DNA from: Babylonia areolata
Lineage: Eukaryota; Mollusca; Gastropoda; Neogastropoda; Buccinidae
Assembly (NCBI RefSeq): GCF_041734735.1
Contig: NC_134878.1
Location: 48,657,504 to 48,721,503 of the forward strand
Length of the DNA: 64,000 nt
Direction: 5' to 3'
Part shown: positions 57,319-63,062 of the stretch, piece by piece
Layout of the letters: each line of letters begins with the position of its first letter
Numbering within the stretch: the first letter of the stretch is position 1
Notes under the pieces: generated by a model
What the model was told of the DNA's origin: nothing
Databases searched by the model: none
Seen by the model: only the letters and a program-made list of their open reading frames with translations
Program-made: the position numbers and the translations under genes

Positions 57319-60300
57319 CGTGTGCAGCACGCACTTGGCGCACTGAAAAAGAACCCATGGCAACGAGAGTGTTGTCCTCTGGCGAAATTACGTAAAATGA
57401 AATCCACTTTCATAGGTACACAAATATGTAAGCATGCACTCAAGGCCTGACTAAGCGCGTTGGGTTATGCTGCTGGTCAGGCATCTGCTCAACAGATGTG
57501 GTGTAGCGTGTATGGATTTGTCCGAACGCAGTGACGCCTCCTTGAGAAAGTGAAACTGAAACTGAAACTGAAACTGAAACAACACCATGCCCGATCAGGC
57601 TTTGAACCCGGATCACTGGTGGACACTGGGTCAGAGGTCCAACACCTGACTGACTCTGCCACAGCGCCTCCAGTTACCATAGCTTTCCTGAATGGAGTCT
57701 CCCGTCGGACCGACGGATGAGTAGGCAGGCAGGCTTATCTGTCGGTGCATGTCCTCATATGGGAGAAGAGGCCGATTCTGGATGCACAGCACTTCCCACA
57801 AGTGTTGCAAGGGAAAACGTCTCCAGAAGTTGAGCCCTGCTTTGTTCACTCACGCTTCTCCTTAATGGCCAGTGTTCTCTTATTTTCAAACGTCTTTATG
57901 CCACTAGAGCACAGCATCCTCCAGTGAGAGCAGTCAAAGGCATCAGCTTTCCTACAATGTTACTAAAGCACCAGCAGCAACAACAGCTGCAACAGTAACT
58001 GTAGCAGTACCAGCAATGGGTACTAGTTGCAGCAGCAGACAGCAATGGAAGAAATACCATCAACAACAGTAACAACAGCAGCAGTAACAGTTTATTGTTG
58101 CAGCAACAGCAACAGCAATAGTAGCAGTTTAATAGCAGAAACAGCACCACAACAGAGACAAAAAAATTACCAACATGACAACCATCACCACAATTATCAT
58201 CATCATCATCATCATCATCAATGGAGAAATTGAATAGAAATCCACTGTACCTATTCTGCTGTGGTCGTTTTCAATCAGCTCTTCCAAGCCCACTGTATGA
58301 AGGAAATCATCGCTCCACCCATGTAGCTGTGGTCCCTGAACCTCATAGCCCCACTTGCACACCAGTGAACAGACCGACCTGCAAACCAAACCCTCCCACT
58401 TACACACTAGCGAACACACCGACCTGCCCACCAAACCCTCCCACTTGCACACCAGTGAACAGACCGACCTGCAAACCAAACCCTCCCACTTACACACTAG
58501 CGAACACACCGACCTGCCCACCACACACCATACACACCAGTGAACACACCGACCTGCCCACCACACACCATACACACCAGCAAACACACTGACCTGCCCA
58601 CCACACAACATACACACCAGTGAACATACTGACCTGCCCACCACACACCATACACATCAGTGAACACACTGACCTGCCCACCACACCACACACCATACAC
58701 ACCAGTGAACACACTGACCTGCCCACCACACCCCCCACTTATACACCAGTGAACACACTGACCTGCCCACCACACACCATACACATCAGTGAACACACTG
58801 ACCTGCCCACCACACCACACACCATACACACCAGTGAACACACTGACCTGCCCACCACACCCCCCACTTATACACCAGTGAACACACTGACCTGCCCACC
58901 ACACACCATACACACCAGTGAACACACTGACCTGCCCACCACACCCCCCACTTACACACCAGTGAACACACTGACCTGCCCACCACACACCATACACACC
59001 AGTGAACACACTGACCTGCCCACCACACACCATACACACCAGTGAACACACTGACCTGCCCACCACACTCCCCACTTACACACCAGTGAACACACTGACC
59101 TGCCCACCACACCCCCCACTTACACACCAGTGAACACACTGACCTGCCCACCACACTCCCCACTTACACACCAGTGAACACACTGACCTGCCCACCACAC
59201 TCCCCACTTACACACCAGTGAACACACTGACCTGCCCACCATACACCTCTCCATTCAGCAAACCAGTGACAAGTCACTGCAGAGCGCAAGTGTATTTTGG
59301 AACATACAGCATAGGAGTCAGGAAAATAAATCCTTTTTTAATTTTCACCAGTTCAACTATCTTAGTCCAAATTTTGCACAAATCTTAATCAACACACTGC
59401 TTCTTACTTAATCTTCATGAATCTGACAATATAAGAGACTTTCGTTCTAAGAGTATGCAGTAGCAGAAAAAGAGATTGAATTCTAATAATGATAATAATA
59501 AAAGGACATTTGGTACGGCCAATTTAATGATACAAAAGCCCCGGGCATTTTCAATTAAAAAAAAAATGCAATGACGCATGCATACTAAAAACACACAAAT
59601 ACACCCATACTCACAGATCATCCTGTTCAACTCCATCCCACAAACCCACACCCACTCCACACAAAATGTAGACACACACACACACGCGCGCGCGTGCACA
59701 CACATCCCGATCCTTTAAGGCATAGGAACATGTGTACGTTTGAAAACAGTAAAAACAACAGAAGTAAAAAATTAACTAGATCAAAACATAAAAGTGAAGA
59801 CAAGGAGTTATTTACTGATTTGAATGGCTGGAAATTTCAAAGAGGTTTTGAAAGAAGGGCAAGAAACAGCATGACGGACAGGAAACAGGGAGTGAGTTCC
59901 ATGCGGAAGAAGCCTGGAAAGAGAAAGTGTGTTTCCCACATGATCTGGATCTGTAGGAGGGAATGACGGGCGCAATAGCCGAGTGGTTAAAGCGTTGGAC
60001 TTTCAATCTGAGGGTCCCGGGTTCAAATCACAGTGACGGCGCCTGGTGGGTAAAGGGTGGAGATTTTTACGATCTCCCAGGTCAACATATGTGCAGACCT
60101 GCTAGTGCCTGAACCCCCTTCAAGTCTAAATGCATGCAGAAGATCAAATGCGCACGTTAAAGATCCTGTAATCCATGTCAGCGTTCGGTGGGTTATGGAA
60201 ACAAGAACATACCCAGCATGCACACCCCCGAAAGCGGAGTATGGCTGCCTACATGGCGGGGTAAAAACGGTCATGCACGTAAAAGCCCACTCGTGTACAT

Positions 60301-61730
60301 GCGAGTGAACGTGGGAGTTGCAGCCCACGAACGCAGAAGAAGAAGAAGAAGTAGGAGGGAATTTTTAAAAGACAGTCACCCTATTTTGGTGAACAGGAAC
60401 GACCACTGAAGTTTTTTGTGCAATTATTTCATTTAATGTAAAATAAATAACATAAACCAGCCATTGTGGCGAAGTGGTTAGCGTTGCAGACTGACAGCTG
60501 GGAGGATGCAGGTTCGAATCCCAGTGGAGGTGGGTTTTTCAGCCTGTGGCTGGCTCCTACCCAGAGTTGAGTGTGCTATGGACTTAAATGGGGAGACTGG
60601 GGCCACACAGTCGAGTGTCATCCACCTCAAGAATGTCTCTTTGGGTATGTTGCTCTAATTACCTGACCAACACTGCAAGTGTCTGTATCTCTCAGGCCTG
60701 GTTAATGCTGGGATAACATTATGACAGGAAGTGTAGAGTACAGCCTTGTCACACAGTCCCAAACCAAAATGGACCTCCATAGCAACATCATCATTGTCAT
60801 CATCATCCTGTTCCTCCTTCATTATCAATATAAACAAAACAGTTTCAAAGTCTGTGGCCTTTCATGCCCTGTTCTCATGGTGACCTCAGTTTCAATGCCC
60901 CTCCACTTCCATGCTTGGGGTGAGTCCTGTCAATGTCTTCAGTGTTGGCAGATTCATAGGGGGCTGTTGTTTGAGGGATGTGGTGGTGGTCTCCACTCTG
61001 GGAGGGACGCTCACTCAGTCTTGCTCCATGACTAAGCCATTATTGTTGTTAGTTGGGGGCTTTGTAGGTGGTGTCCTAAGTACATTAAATCAGAACTGGC
61101 ACCACTGAACACCACCAAAGTGACTCAGCAGCAGTGCAGGATCTCCTCTGGTGTGTGGCCTCCTGGCGACCTAACATCAATGGCTCCCTGTGGGCTGCTG
61201 ACGCTGGAACTTTAACGGACAAACCTGGGTATGGCCGTGTATTGGGGAATCTAAATAAGCGGCGTGGGAGTAATGCCACTGAAATGGTGCAGATGATGGG
61301 GCAGCAAAAAAATAAATAATAATAATAATAAATAACATAAAGCAAAAGAAGACAACAAACCATTTTTAGACAAACACCTCAAACTTTTCTTGTTCTGAAA
61401 ATAACCAAAAAGAATGTGAGTAACAATGGAGCTGATTTCATGACCATACATAAACTGCGTTAAATTTGTTCTCTCCCTCTCTCCCCTTTCCCACTCTCTC
61501 TCTCTCAAGCAAGTACACGTACCTGCTAAGGCTACCAGATGCACGCCATGTAAGAAAATCGGGAAGGTCAAACAAATGAGCCATTTTCTTCCATTGGTCA
61601 GGCAAATTCTGTTTGAACAAATACACAGGCCTACATCACAGTGTTACGAATACCTCTTGACAGTTTGCATTCAGTGTTACTATGCCTGAACGTCACATTG
61701 GCAATTCATGTTCAGTAATTCCCAACACAA

Positions 61731-61816
<86 letters not shown>

Positions 61817-62589
61817 ATGCCCAGTGCTTCCCAACTCAAGGACACACCCACACACTCACACACCCGCAACAAGAGCATCTCCAACTGTAACCACAGAAGA
61901 GTTGCAATAATCAAGAGAAGTGAACTGGCCGACACAACACACTTTGCTGTTGTAAATGTTCTGGGTTTTTTTGGGTTTTTGTTTTTGCTTGCCCCCTGCC
62001 CCCAGCCCTATCAGTGAGCCACTGACTCCCTCTAAAGGTCTGTTCTGTCACAGCCGCAACACTCCACAGGGAACCATCAGTGTCACGTTGCCGTGAGGCC
62101 CCACACTGCAAGAGACCCAGCACCGGAGAGGTGGCCTCGTGGTCATGCGCCTGATTACGAAGTGAGTGTGGGTTCTAGTCCCATGTACAGACTAGAATTT
62201 TAACTAGACCTTTTACTAGACCTCCACAAAACTGGAAGTGAGTAGTCTGGGTGCTAGTCATTCGGATGATTGAGGTCCTGCAAGCAGCATGCAGTTAGTG
62301 TACATAAAAGAACCCATGGCAACAAAAGTCTTGTTCCTGGCAACATCCTATACCGACAAAAAAAGTAATACAATAAATTCATTACCCATCAAATAAAACA
62401 ACAACAGAAAACTCATGAAGGCCCATGACTGCCTTACCTTTTTAAGCCAGAGCAACTTTGGTGGCTGCATCTCCAGTGAAATGCTTCCTCCCACGTATCG
62501 TAAGACACCATGTTTTGTGGAGTTTATCATGGCTGCCTCCTTTTCTGCTCGATGGTCCATCCACATGATGATGTTGTAGCGGCTGTCAC
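44841..62589 (-). CDS. FGGY: FGGY carbohydrate kinase (D-ribulokinase family), 13 exons, 5' end outside window
   Basis: FGGY-family sugar kinase; the human protein phosphorylates D-ribulose, a metabolite-repair role. Exons in transcription order: 62438-62589, 61523-61608, 58251-58378, 56020-56148, 54601-54698, 53176-53283, 52629-52690, 51419-51572, 48237-48311, 46954-47074, 46090-46184, 45134-45195, 44841-44919 (TGA at 44841-44843). All borders are GT/AG and phases agree: 1349 nt, 449 residues. The human protein has 551, so about the first 100 residues (phosphate-binding N-terminus) lie beyond base 64000. Motifs in order: [159 protein letters not shown] (C-terminal FGGY signature) and [15 protein letters not shown]. 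The N-terminal side of exon 54601-54698 is the least conserved. Three exons are preceded by minisatellites made of their own acceptor sequence. Confidence 0.95.
45557..45838 (+). mobile_element. tRNA-SINE family 1 copy, head-truncated
   Basis: Forward core from AGTCTTTCAGATGAGATGAT through AAAGAACCCATGGCAATAAG, GGGTTATGCTGCTG and GTGACGCCTCCTTGAGAACT. It lies in the FGGY intron between exons 46090-46184 and 45134-45195. Confidence 0.8.
46954..47074 (-). CDS. FGGY: FGGY exon with C-terminal signature
   Basis: Codes [20 protein letters not shown] and then [19 protein letters not shown], the conserved glycine-rich block that contacts nucleotide in FGGY kinases. The acceptor is GTTTCAG and the donor GTAAGT. 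Confidence 0.94.
47377..47531 (+). repeat. Imperfect tandem duplication, about 78 bp x 2
   Basis: Blocks from CATCTGAGCAGTTAGTACTG and CATAATTCACTCATTCAAAA recur once, with substitutions and a short A-run insertion, in an FGGY intron. Confidence 0.75.
47700..47890 (+). repeat. Dispersed repeat family 5 copy
   Basis: It aligns with 56195-56375 (GAGACCAAGCTCTACATGC with GAGACCGAGCTCTAGGCGC, then ACAAACAC, GCCTACMTGGG and CCAACTGACAGCTGC). Same orientation. No coding content. Confidence 0.65.
48075..48137 (-). mobile_element. SINE family 3 head fragment
   Basis: On the minus strand it reads GGAGGCACCGTGGTAGACTG then GTTCAGGTGTTG and GGAC, a tRNA-like A-box head resembling the one near 57640-57672. 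It lies about 100 bases downstream of the FGGY exon at 48237-48311. Confidence 0.55.
48237..48311 (-). CDS. FGGY: FGGY exon beside the 41-bp array
   Basis: 75 nt, phase 0-0, coding [20 protein letters not shown] then VQGLA. The acceptor is TGTCTGCAG|GTGTGTGGCTTGACC and the donor GTGAGT. The first bases after the AG recur, with small changes, in every unit of the minisatellite that begins at the next base. Confidence 0.93.
48312..50640 (-). repeat. 41-bp minisatellite carrying an FGGY acceptor-like site
   Basis: About 55 head-to-tail units over 2.3 kb, highly uniform from about 49000 to 50270 and degenerate at both ends. On the minus strand each unit contains GTCACAG|GTGTGTGGTCTGAC. This resembles the acceptor and start of exon 48237-48311 (CTGCAG|GTGTGTGGCTTGAC), which it abuts. 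Variants alternate between ATTTATCAC, AGTTATCAC and AATTATCAC blocks. Confidence 0.92.
50645..51000 (+). mobile_element. tRNA-SINE family 1 copy inserted at the array edge
   Basis: A degenerate head with TTCGAACC, then CACTCAACCTTGAGTGG, GGGTGCTAGTCTTTCAGATG, GTGCAGCATGCACTCAGCGC, a CTATGGCAACTAAATGG core and 'ACACGCTCTCCTGGAGACAG' at its 3' end. Array-like TTTGTCAGTCTC blocks lie on both sides, so it seems to have entered an older, longer array. Confidence 0.75.
51040..51262. repeat. Degenerate minisatellite, about 64 bp x 4
   Basis: Four copies of a unit with ATTTATATCCTGTGGTTTGT then CAGTCTCCAC and an A-rich spacer. TTTGTCAGTC is shared with the 41-bp array at 48312-50640, so it may be a divergent outer part of that array. 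Confidence 0.7.
51419..51572 (-). CDS. FGGY: FGGY exon with the HGNRSP block
   Basis: 154 nt, phases 2 to 0. Codes [20 protein letters not shown], then [17 protein letters not shown] and ends RGM. The acceptor is GTCGCAG and the donor GTAGGT. It is strikingly GC-rich compared with its surroundings. Confidence 0.94.
51608..52055 (+). mobile_element. LINE 3' fragment (I/R1-like C-terminus)
   Basis: Frames in this stretch encode [20 protein letters not shown], and after it [20 protein letters not shown], a CCHC knuckle, ending ...FVASLGLRP and a stop at 52018-52020. This is the usual tail of a non-LTR retrotransposon ORF2, with at least one frameshift upstream near 51770. The 3' end is a short (GAA)n tract at 52038-52052. 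It sits just upstream of FGGY exon 51419-51572 in transcription order. Confidence 0.82.
52333..52598. repeat. About 265-bp alternating purine-pyrimidine tract
   Basis: GT, AC, AT, AC, AT, AC, AT and GT blocks follow each other with the purine/pyrimidine alternation kept throughout, including the TGCGCA junction. Adjacent GT and AC blocks are also inverted repeats. It starts 30 bases downstream of the FGGY donor at 52628. Confidence 0.92.
52738..52885. repeat. Degenerate tandem repeat beside FGGY exon
   Basis: About four loose copies of GGTCACCAAGTTTCACTTAT with a CACACAAAGTTACA-type spacer. It shows no match to the exon 52629-52690 acceptor. Confidence 0.7.
53029..53168. repeat. (AC)n tracts with GGGGCACG spacers
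   Basis: Three AC tracts separated by AGAGGATGGGGCACGC-type spacers, lying just past the donor of FGGY exon 53176-53283. Confidence 0.9.
53176..53283 (-). CDS. FGGY: FGGY exon beside the 35-bp array
   Basis: 108 nt, phase 0-0, coding [20 protein letters not shown], then [16 protein letters not shown]. The acceptor is TGTGACAG|GTCAGCCATGACGCAGTGTA. The donor is GTCTGT, required by the phase of the next exon ([11 protein letters not shown]). The first 24 bases of the exon are identical to the consensus of the adjoining minisatellite. Confidence 0.93.
53284..53958 (-). repeat. 35-bp minisatellite carrying the FGGY exon acceptor
   Basis: About 19 units. The minus-strand unit is TGTGACAG|GTCAGCCATGACGCAGTGTA plus TGTGTTG, that is the exon 53176-53283 acceptor and its first 24 bases repeated head-to-tail into the intron. 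Some units are short (about 53590 and 53735). The period of 35 is not a multiple of three. Confidence 0.93.
53990..54600. other. FGGY intron, AT-rich with a CA tract
   Basis: No repeat family recognised. A short run of ACAC/GCAC lies at 54425-54483 and an AAAATAAAATAAAACAA-type stretch at 54208-54245. Confidence 0.5.
54601..54698 (-). CDS. FGGY: FGGY exon with ICGTSTCHM
   Basis: After acceptor CTGCAG it codes CLACVPADV...[18 protein letters not shown] and ends at donor GTAGGC. The VTSRLA-ICGTS-CHM block is conserved in FGGY kinases. The first dozen residues are weakly conserved, so the acceptor is chosen mainly by phase. Confidence 0.85.
55121..55165. repeat. (GT)n microsatellite
   Basis: About 44 bases of GT. 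A separate (ATTGT)n pentanucleotide tract lies at 55449-55490. Confidence 0.95.
55530..55690 (-). mobile_element. tRNA-SINE family 1 fragment with head
   Basis: Reverse orientation: TTTTGCCAGGGGCAACAAGT, TGTTCTTTTACATGCGCAAA, TTTATCGTCTCAG and a tRNA A-box-like block GGTGGCCTAGTGGTAACGC on the minus strand at 55660-55680. An internal part between core and head is missing. Confidence 0.75.
56020..56148 (-). CDS. FGGY: FGGY exon, [15 protein letters not shown] block
   Basis: 129 nt, phase 1-1. Codes [20 protein letters not shown], then [20 protein letters not shown], matching the human GNGLTPEAARDLGLLPGIAV...DAHAGG. The acceptor is GCCGTCAG and the donor GTAAGG. Confidence 0.93.
56195..56375 (+). 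repeat. Dispersed repeat family 5 copy
   Basis: Better-preserved relative of 47700-47890 with CTAGGCGCTTTACAAACACG. The GCGCTTTACAAA string is shared with the repeat near 43830, so the two may belong to one larger family. Confidence 0.65.
57010..57672 (-). mobile_element. SINE family 3 copy, split by a younger SINE
   Basis: On the minus strand a tRNA-like head (CTGTGGCAGAGTCAGTCAGG, B box GGGTTCAAAGCC, about 57595-57670) continues after the inserted SINE with GTGTCCTTGGGAAAGACAC, CACCCTGGTGTGAATGGGTA and a degenerate tail near 57010-57070. The inserted element occupies 57210-57578. Confidence 0.75.
57199..57589 (+). mobile_element. Young tRNA-SINE family 1 insertion with target-site duplication
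   Basis: The SINE body 57210-57578 is flanked by the 11-bp direct repeat ACAACACCATG (57199-57209 and 57579-57589). The tRNA head is truncated before the A box; the B box GTTCGAACC is present near 57228. The tail is (ACTGAA)n. It is nearly identical to the minus-strand copy at 3057-3447. Confidence 0.93.
58196..58222. repeat. (ATC)n microsatellite
   Basis: Nine uninterrupted TCA trinucleotides, just past the donor of FGGY exon 58251-58378. Upstream, 57965-58140 is a CAGCAR-rich low-complexity stretch. Confidence 0.9.
58251..58378 (-). CDS. FGGY: FGGY exon beside the 40-45-bp array
   Basis: 128 nt. Completes an Arg codon, then codes [20 protein letters not shown] and [20 protein letters not shown], ending RI. 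The acceptor is GTTTGCAG|GTCGGTCTGTTCACTGG and the donor GTACAG. The first 30 or so exon bases recur in each unit of the adjoining array. Confidence 0.93.
58379..59240 (-). repeat. 40-45-bp minisatellite carrying the FGGY exon acceptor
   Basis: About 20 units of 40, 44 or 45 bp. On the minus strand each has GGGCAG|GTCAGTGTGTTCACTG then GTGTGTAAGTGGGG, the exon 58251-58378 acceptor plus its first 30 or so bases. The two units nearest the exon are 45 bp, most like the real exon (GTCGGTCTGTTCGC/ACT), and keep its frame as repeated [15 protein letters not shown]. Farther units mix 40-bp and 44-bp forms. Confidence 0.93.
59241..59967. other. FGGY intron with short tracts
   Basis: No gene. An AC/CG tract lies at 59672-59702. 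The part 59810-59960 has blocks (GGTTTTGAAAG, GAGTTCCATGCGG) resembling 21690-21900 and may be a dispersed repeat. Confidence 0.4.
59968..60345 (+). mobile_element. tRNA-SINE family 2, full-length copy
   Basis: The head folds like a tRNA: GGCGC at 59972 pairs with GCGCC near 60040, the A box is TAGCCGAGTGGTTAAAGCG and the B box GGGTTCAAATC. The body has AACATACCCAGCATGCACAC and GGTCATGCACGTAAAAGCC, and the tail is (GAA)n at 60330-60349. A 3' fragment of the same family lies in RANBP3 at 30063-30245. Confidence 0.85.
60453..60735 (+). mobile_element. tRNA-SINE family 4 copy
   Basis: A tRNA-like head with A box TGGCGAAGTGGTTAGCGTTG and B box GGTTCGAATCC, then an unrelated body (GGCTCCTACCCAGAGTTGAG, AATGTCTCTTTGGG). 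The 3' end is unclear. Confidence 0.75.
61134..61205 (+). repeat. Dispersed repeat, arm of an inverted pair around an FGGY exon
   Basis: GTGGCCTCCTGGCGACC and GGCTCCCTGTGGGCTGCTGA match the complement of 62036-62117 at roughly 70% by eye. The FGGY exon 61523-61608 lies between the arms. Confidence 0.5.
61523..61608 (-). CDS. FGGY: FGGY exon, DLPDFLTW block
   Basis: Codes [20 protein letters not shown] then WRASGSLS and ends in a split Arg codon. The acceptor is TCAAACAG and the donor GTACGT. It matches the human HFFDLPDFLSWKATG. Confidence 0.94.
61734..61812. repeat. (AC)n microsatellite
   Basis: About 78 bases of AC broken by one AGC. It is flanked by CCCAACACAAGGACACACAC and CCCAACTCAAGGACACACCC, a duplicated edge of about 20 bp (61721 and 61829). 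Confidence 0.95.
62036..62117 (-). repeat. Dispersed repeat, second arm of the inverted pair
   Basis: Read on the minus strand: GGGGCCTCACGGCAACGTGA, TGGTTCCCTGTGGAGTG. It pairs imperfectly with 61134-61205. Confidence 0.5.
62130..62355 (+). mobile_element. tRNA-SINE family 1 copy with head
   Basis: A box-like GTGGCCTCGTGGTCATGCG and B box-like GGTTCTAGTCCC, then the family core (GGTGCTAGTCATTCGGATGA, AAGAACCCATGGCAACAAAA, TTGTTCCTGGCAACAT). It lacks the 3' third of the element. Confidence 0.75.
62438..62589 (-). CDS. FGGY: FGGY exon, most upstream in window
   Basis: 152 nt, coding [20 protein letters not shown], then [14 protein letters not shown] and [11 protein letters not shown]. The acceptor is GATTGCAG (preceded by a G-rich stretch) and the donor GTAAGG. 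It starts with the last two bases of a codon from an exon beyond the window. Confidence 0.94.
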
Positions 62590-62712
62590 CTGCAATCCAC
62601 CCCCCGCACCCCCCCAAAAAAAACCCCAACAACACATACCCAAAAAAACAGAATCAAATCAGAACCATACTACTAAGAAGTACTGAAAATAATAAGAATG
62701 GTAATTGGCATA

Positions 62713-63062
62713 TGTGATGGTCAGTTGTGTCCGACTATGACCATCAGAACAGCAGAGGAGGCAACTGCTGTCCAAACTATCTGGGCTAGAATCTGATTAT
62801 AGTGGAGAGTGTCTTGGCCAAGTTACACTCTCAGCCATGTCGGTTTTAGGACAGTCGGTACTGGGGTGGTTCCCAAAGGCCAACTAGCCCCAAAGGCTGC
62901 AGCACTAAGAGCCAGTTCATTCTTGATTCCTAGTTTGAGAGTCATGGTCCTTCACAAAAGACTGTCCTTCACAAAAACTGTAAAATGGCCTCCCACTGCA
63001 ATGGAGAAACCAGTGATCACACAGCTCTCACTTGGCTGTTGGCCCACTGTAAGCTGATGTCA
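62713..63062 (+). repeat. Dispersed repeat family 6, parent of the satellite
   Basis: It is collinear with 38213-38580: ACCATCAGAACAGCAGAGGA, GGGTGGTTCCCAAAGGCC, AGCACTAAGAGCC and ACACAGCTCTCACTTGGC. Its last block, TTGGCTGTTGGCCCACTGTA, is the first unit of the 44-bp satellite. Confidence 0.85.

Noticed and set aside
58129-59163. Cysteine-rich repeated protein (VCSLVCKW...VGRSVCSLV) as a separate gene
   Set aside because: It is the FGGY exon 58251-58378 continued into the acceptor-derived minisatellite; distant units change frame.
59968-60046. Functional tRNA gene
   Set aside because: It has A and B boxes and a partial acceptor stem, but it runs directly into a SINE body with a (GAA)n tail, and the stem pairing is incomplete.
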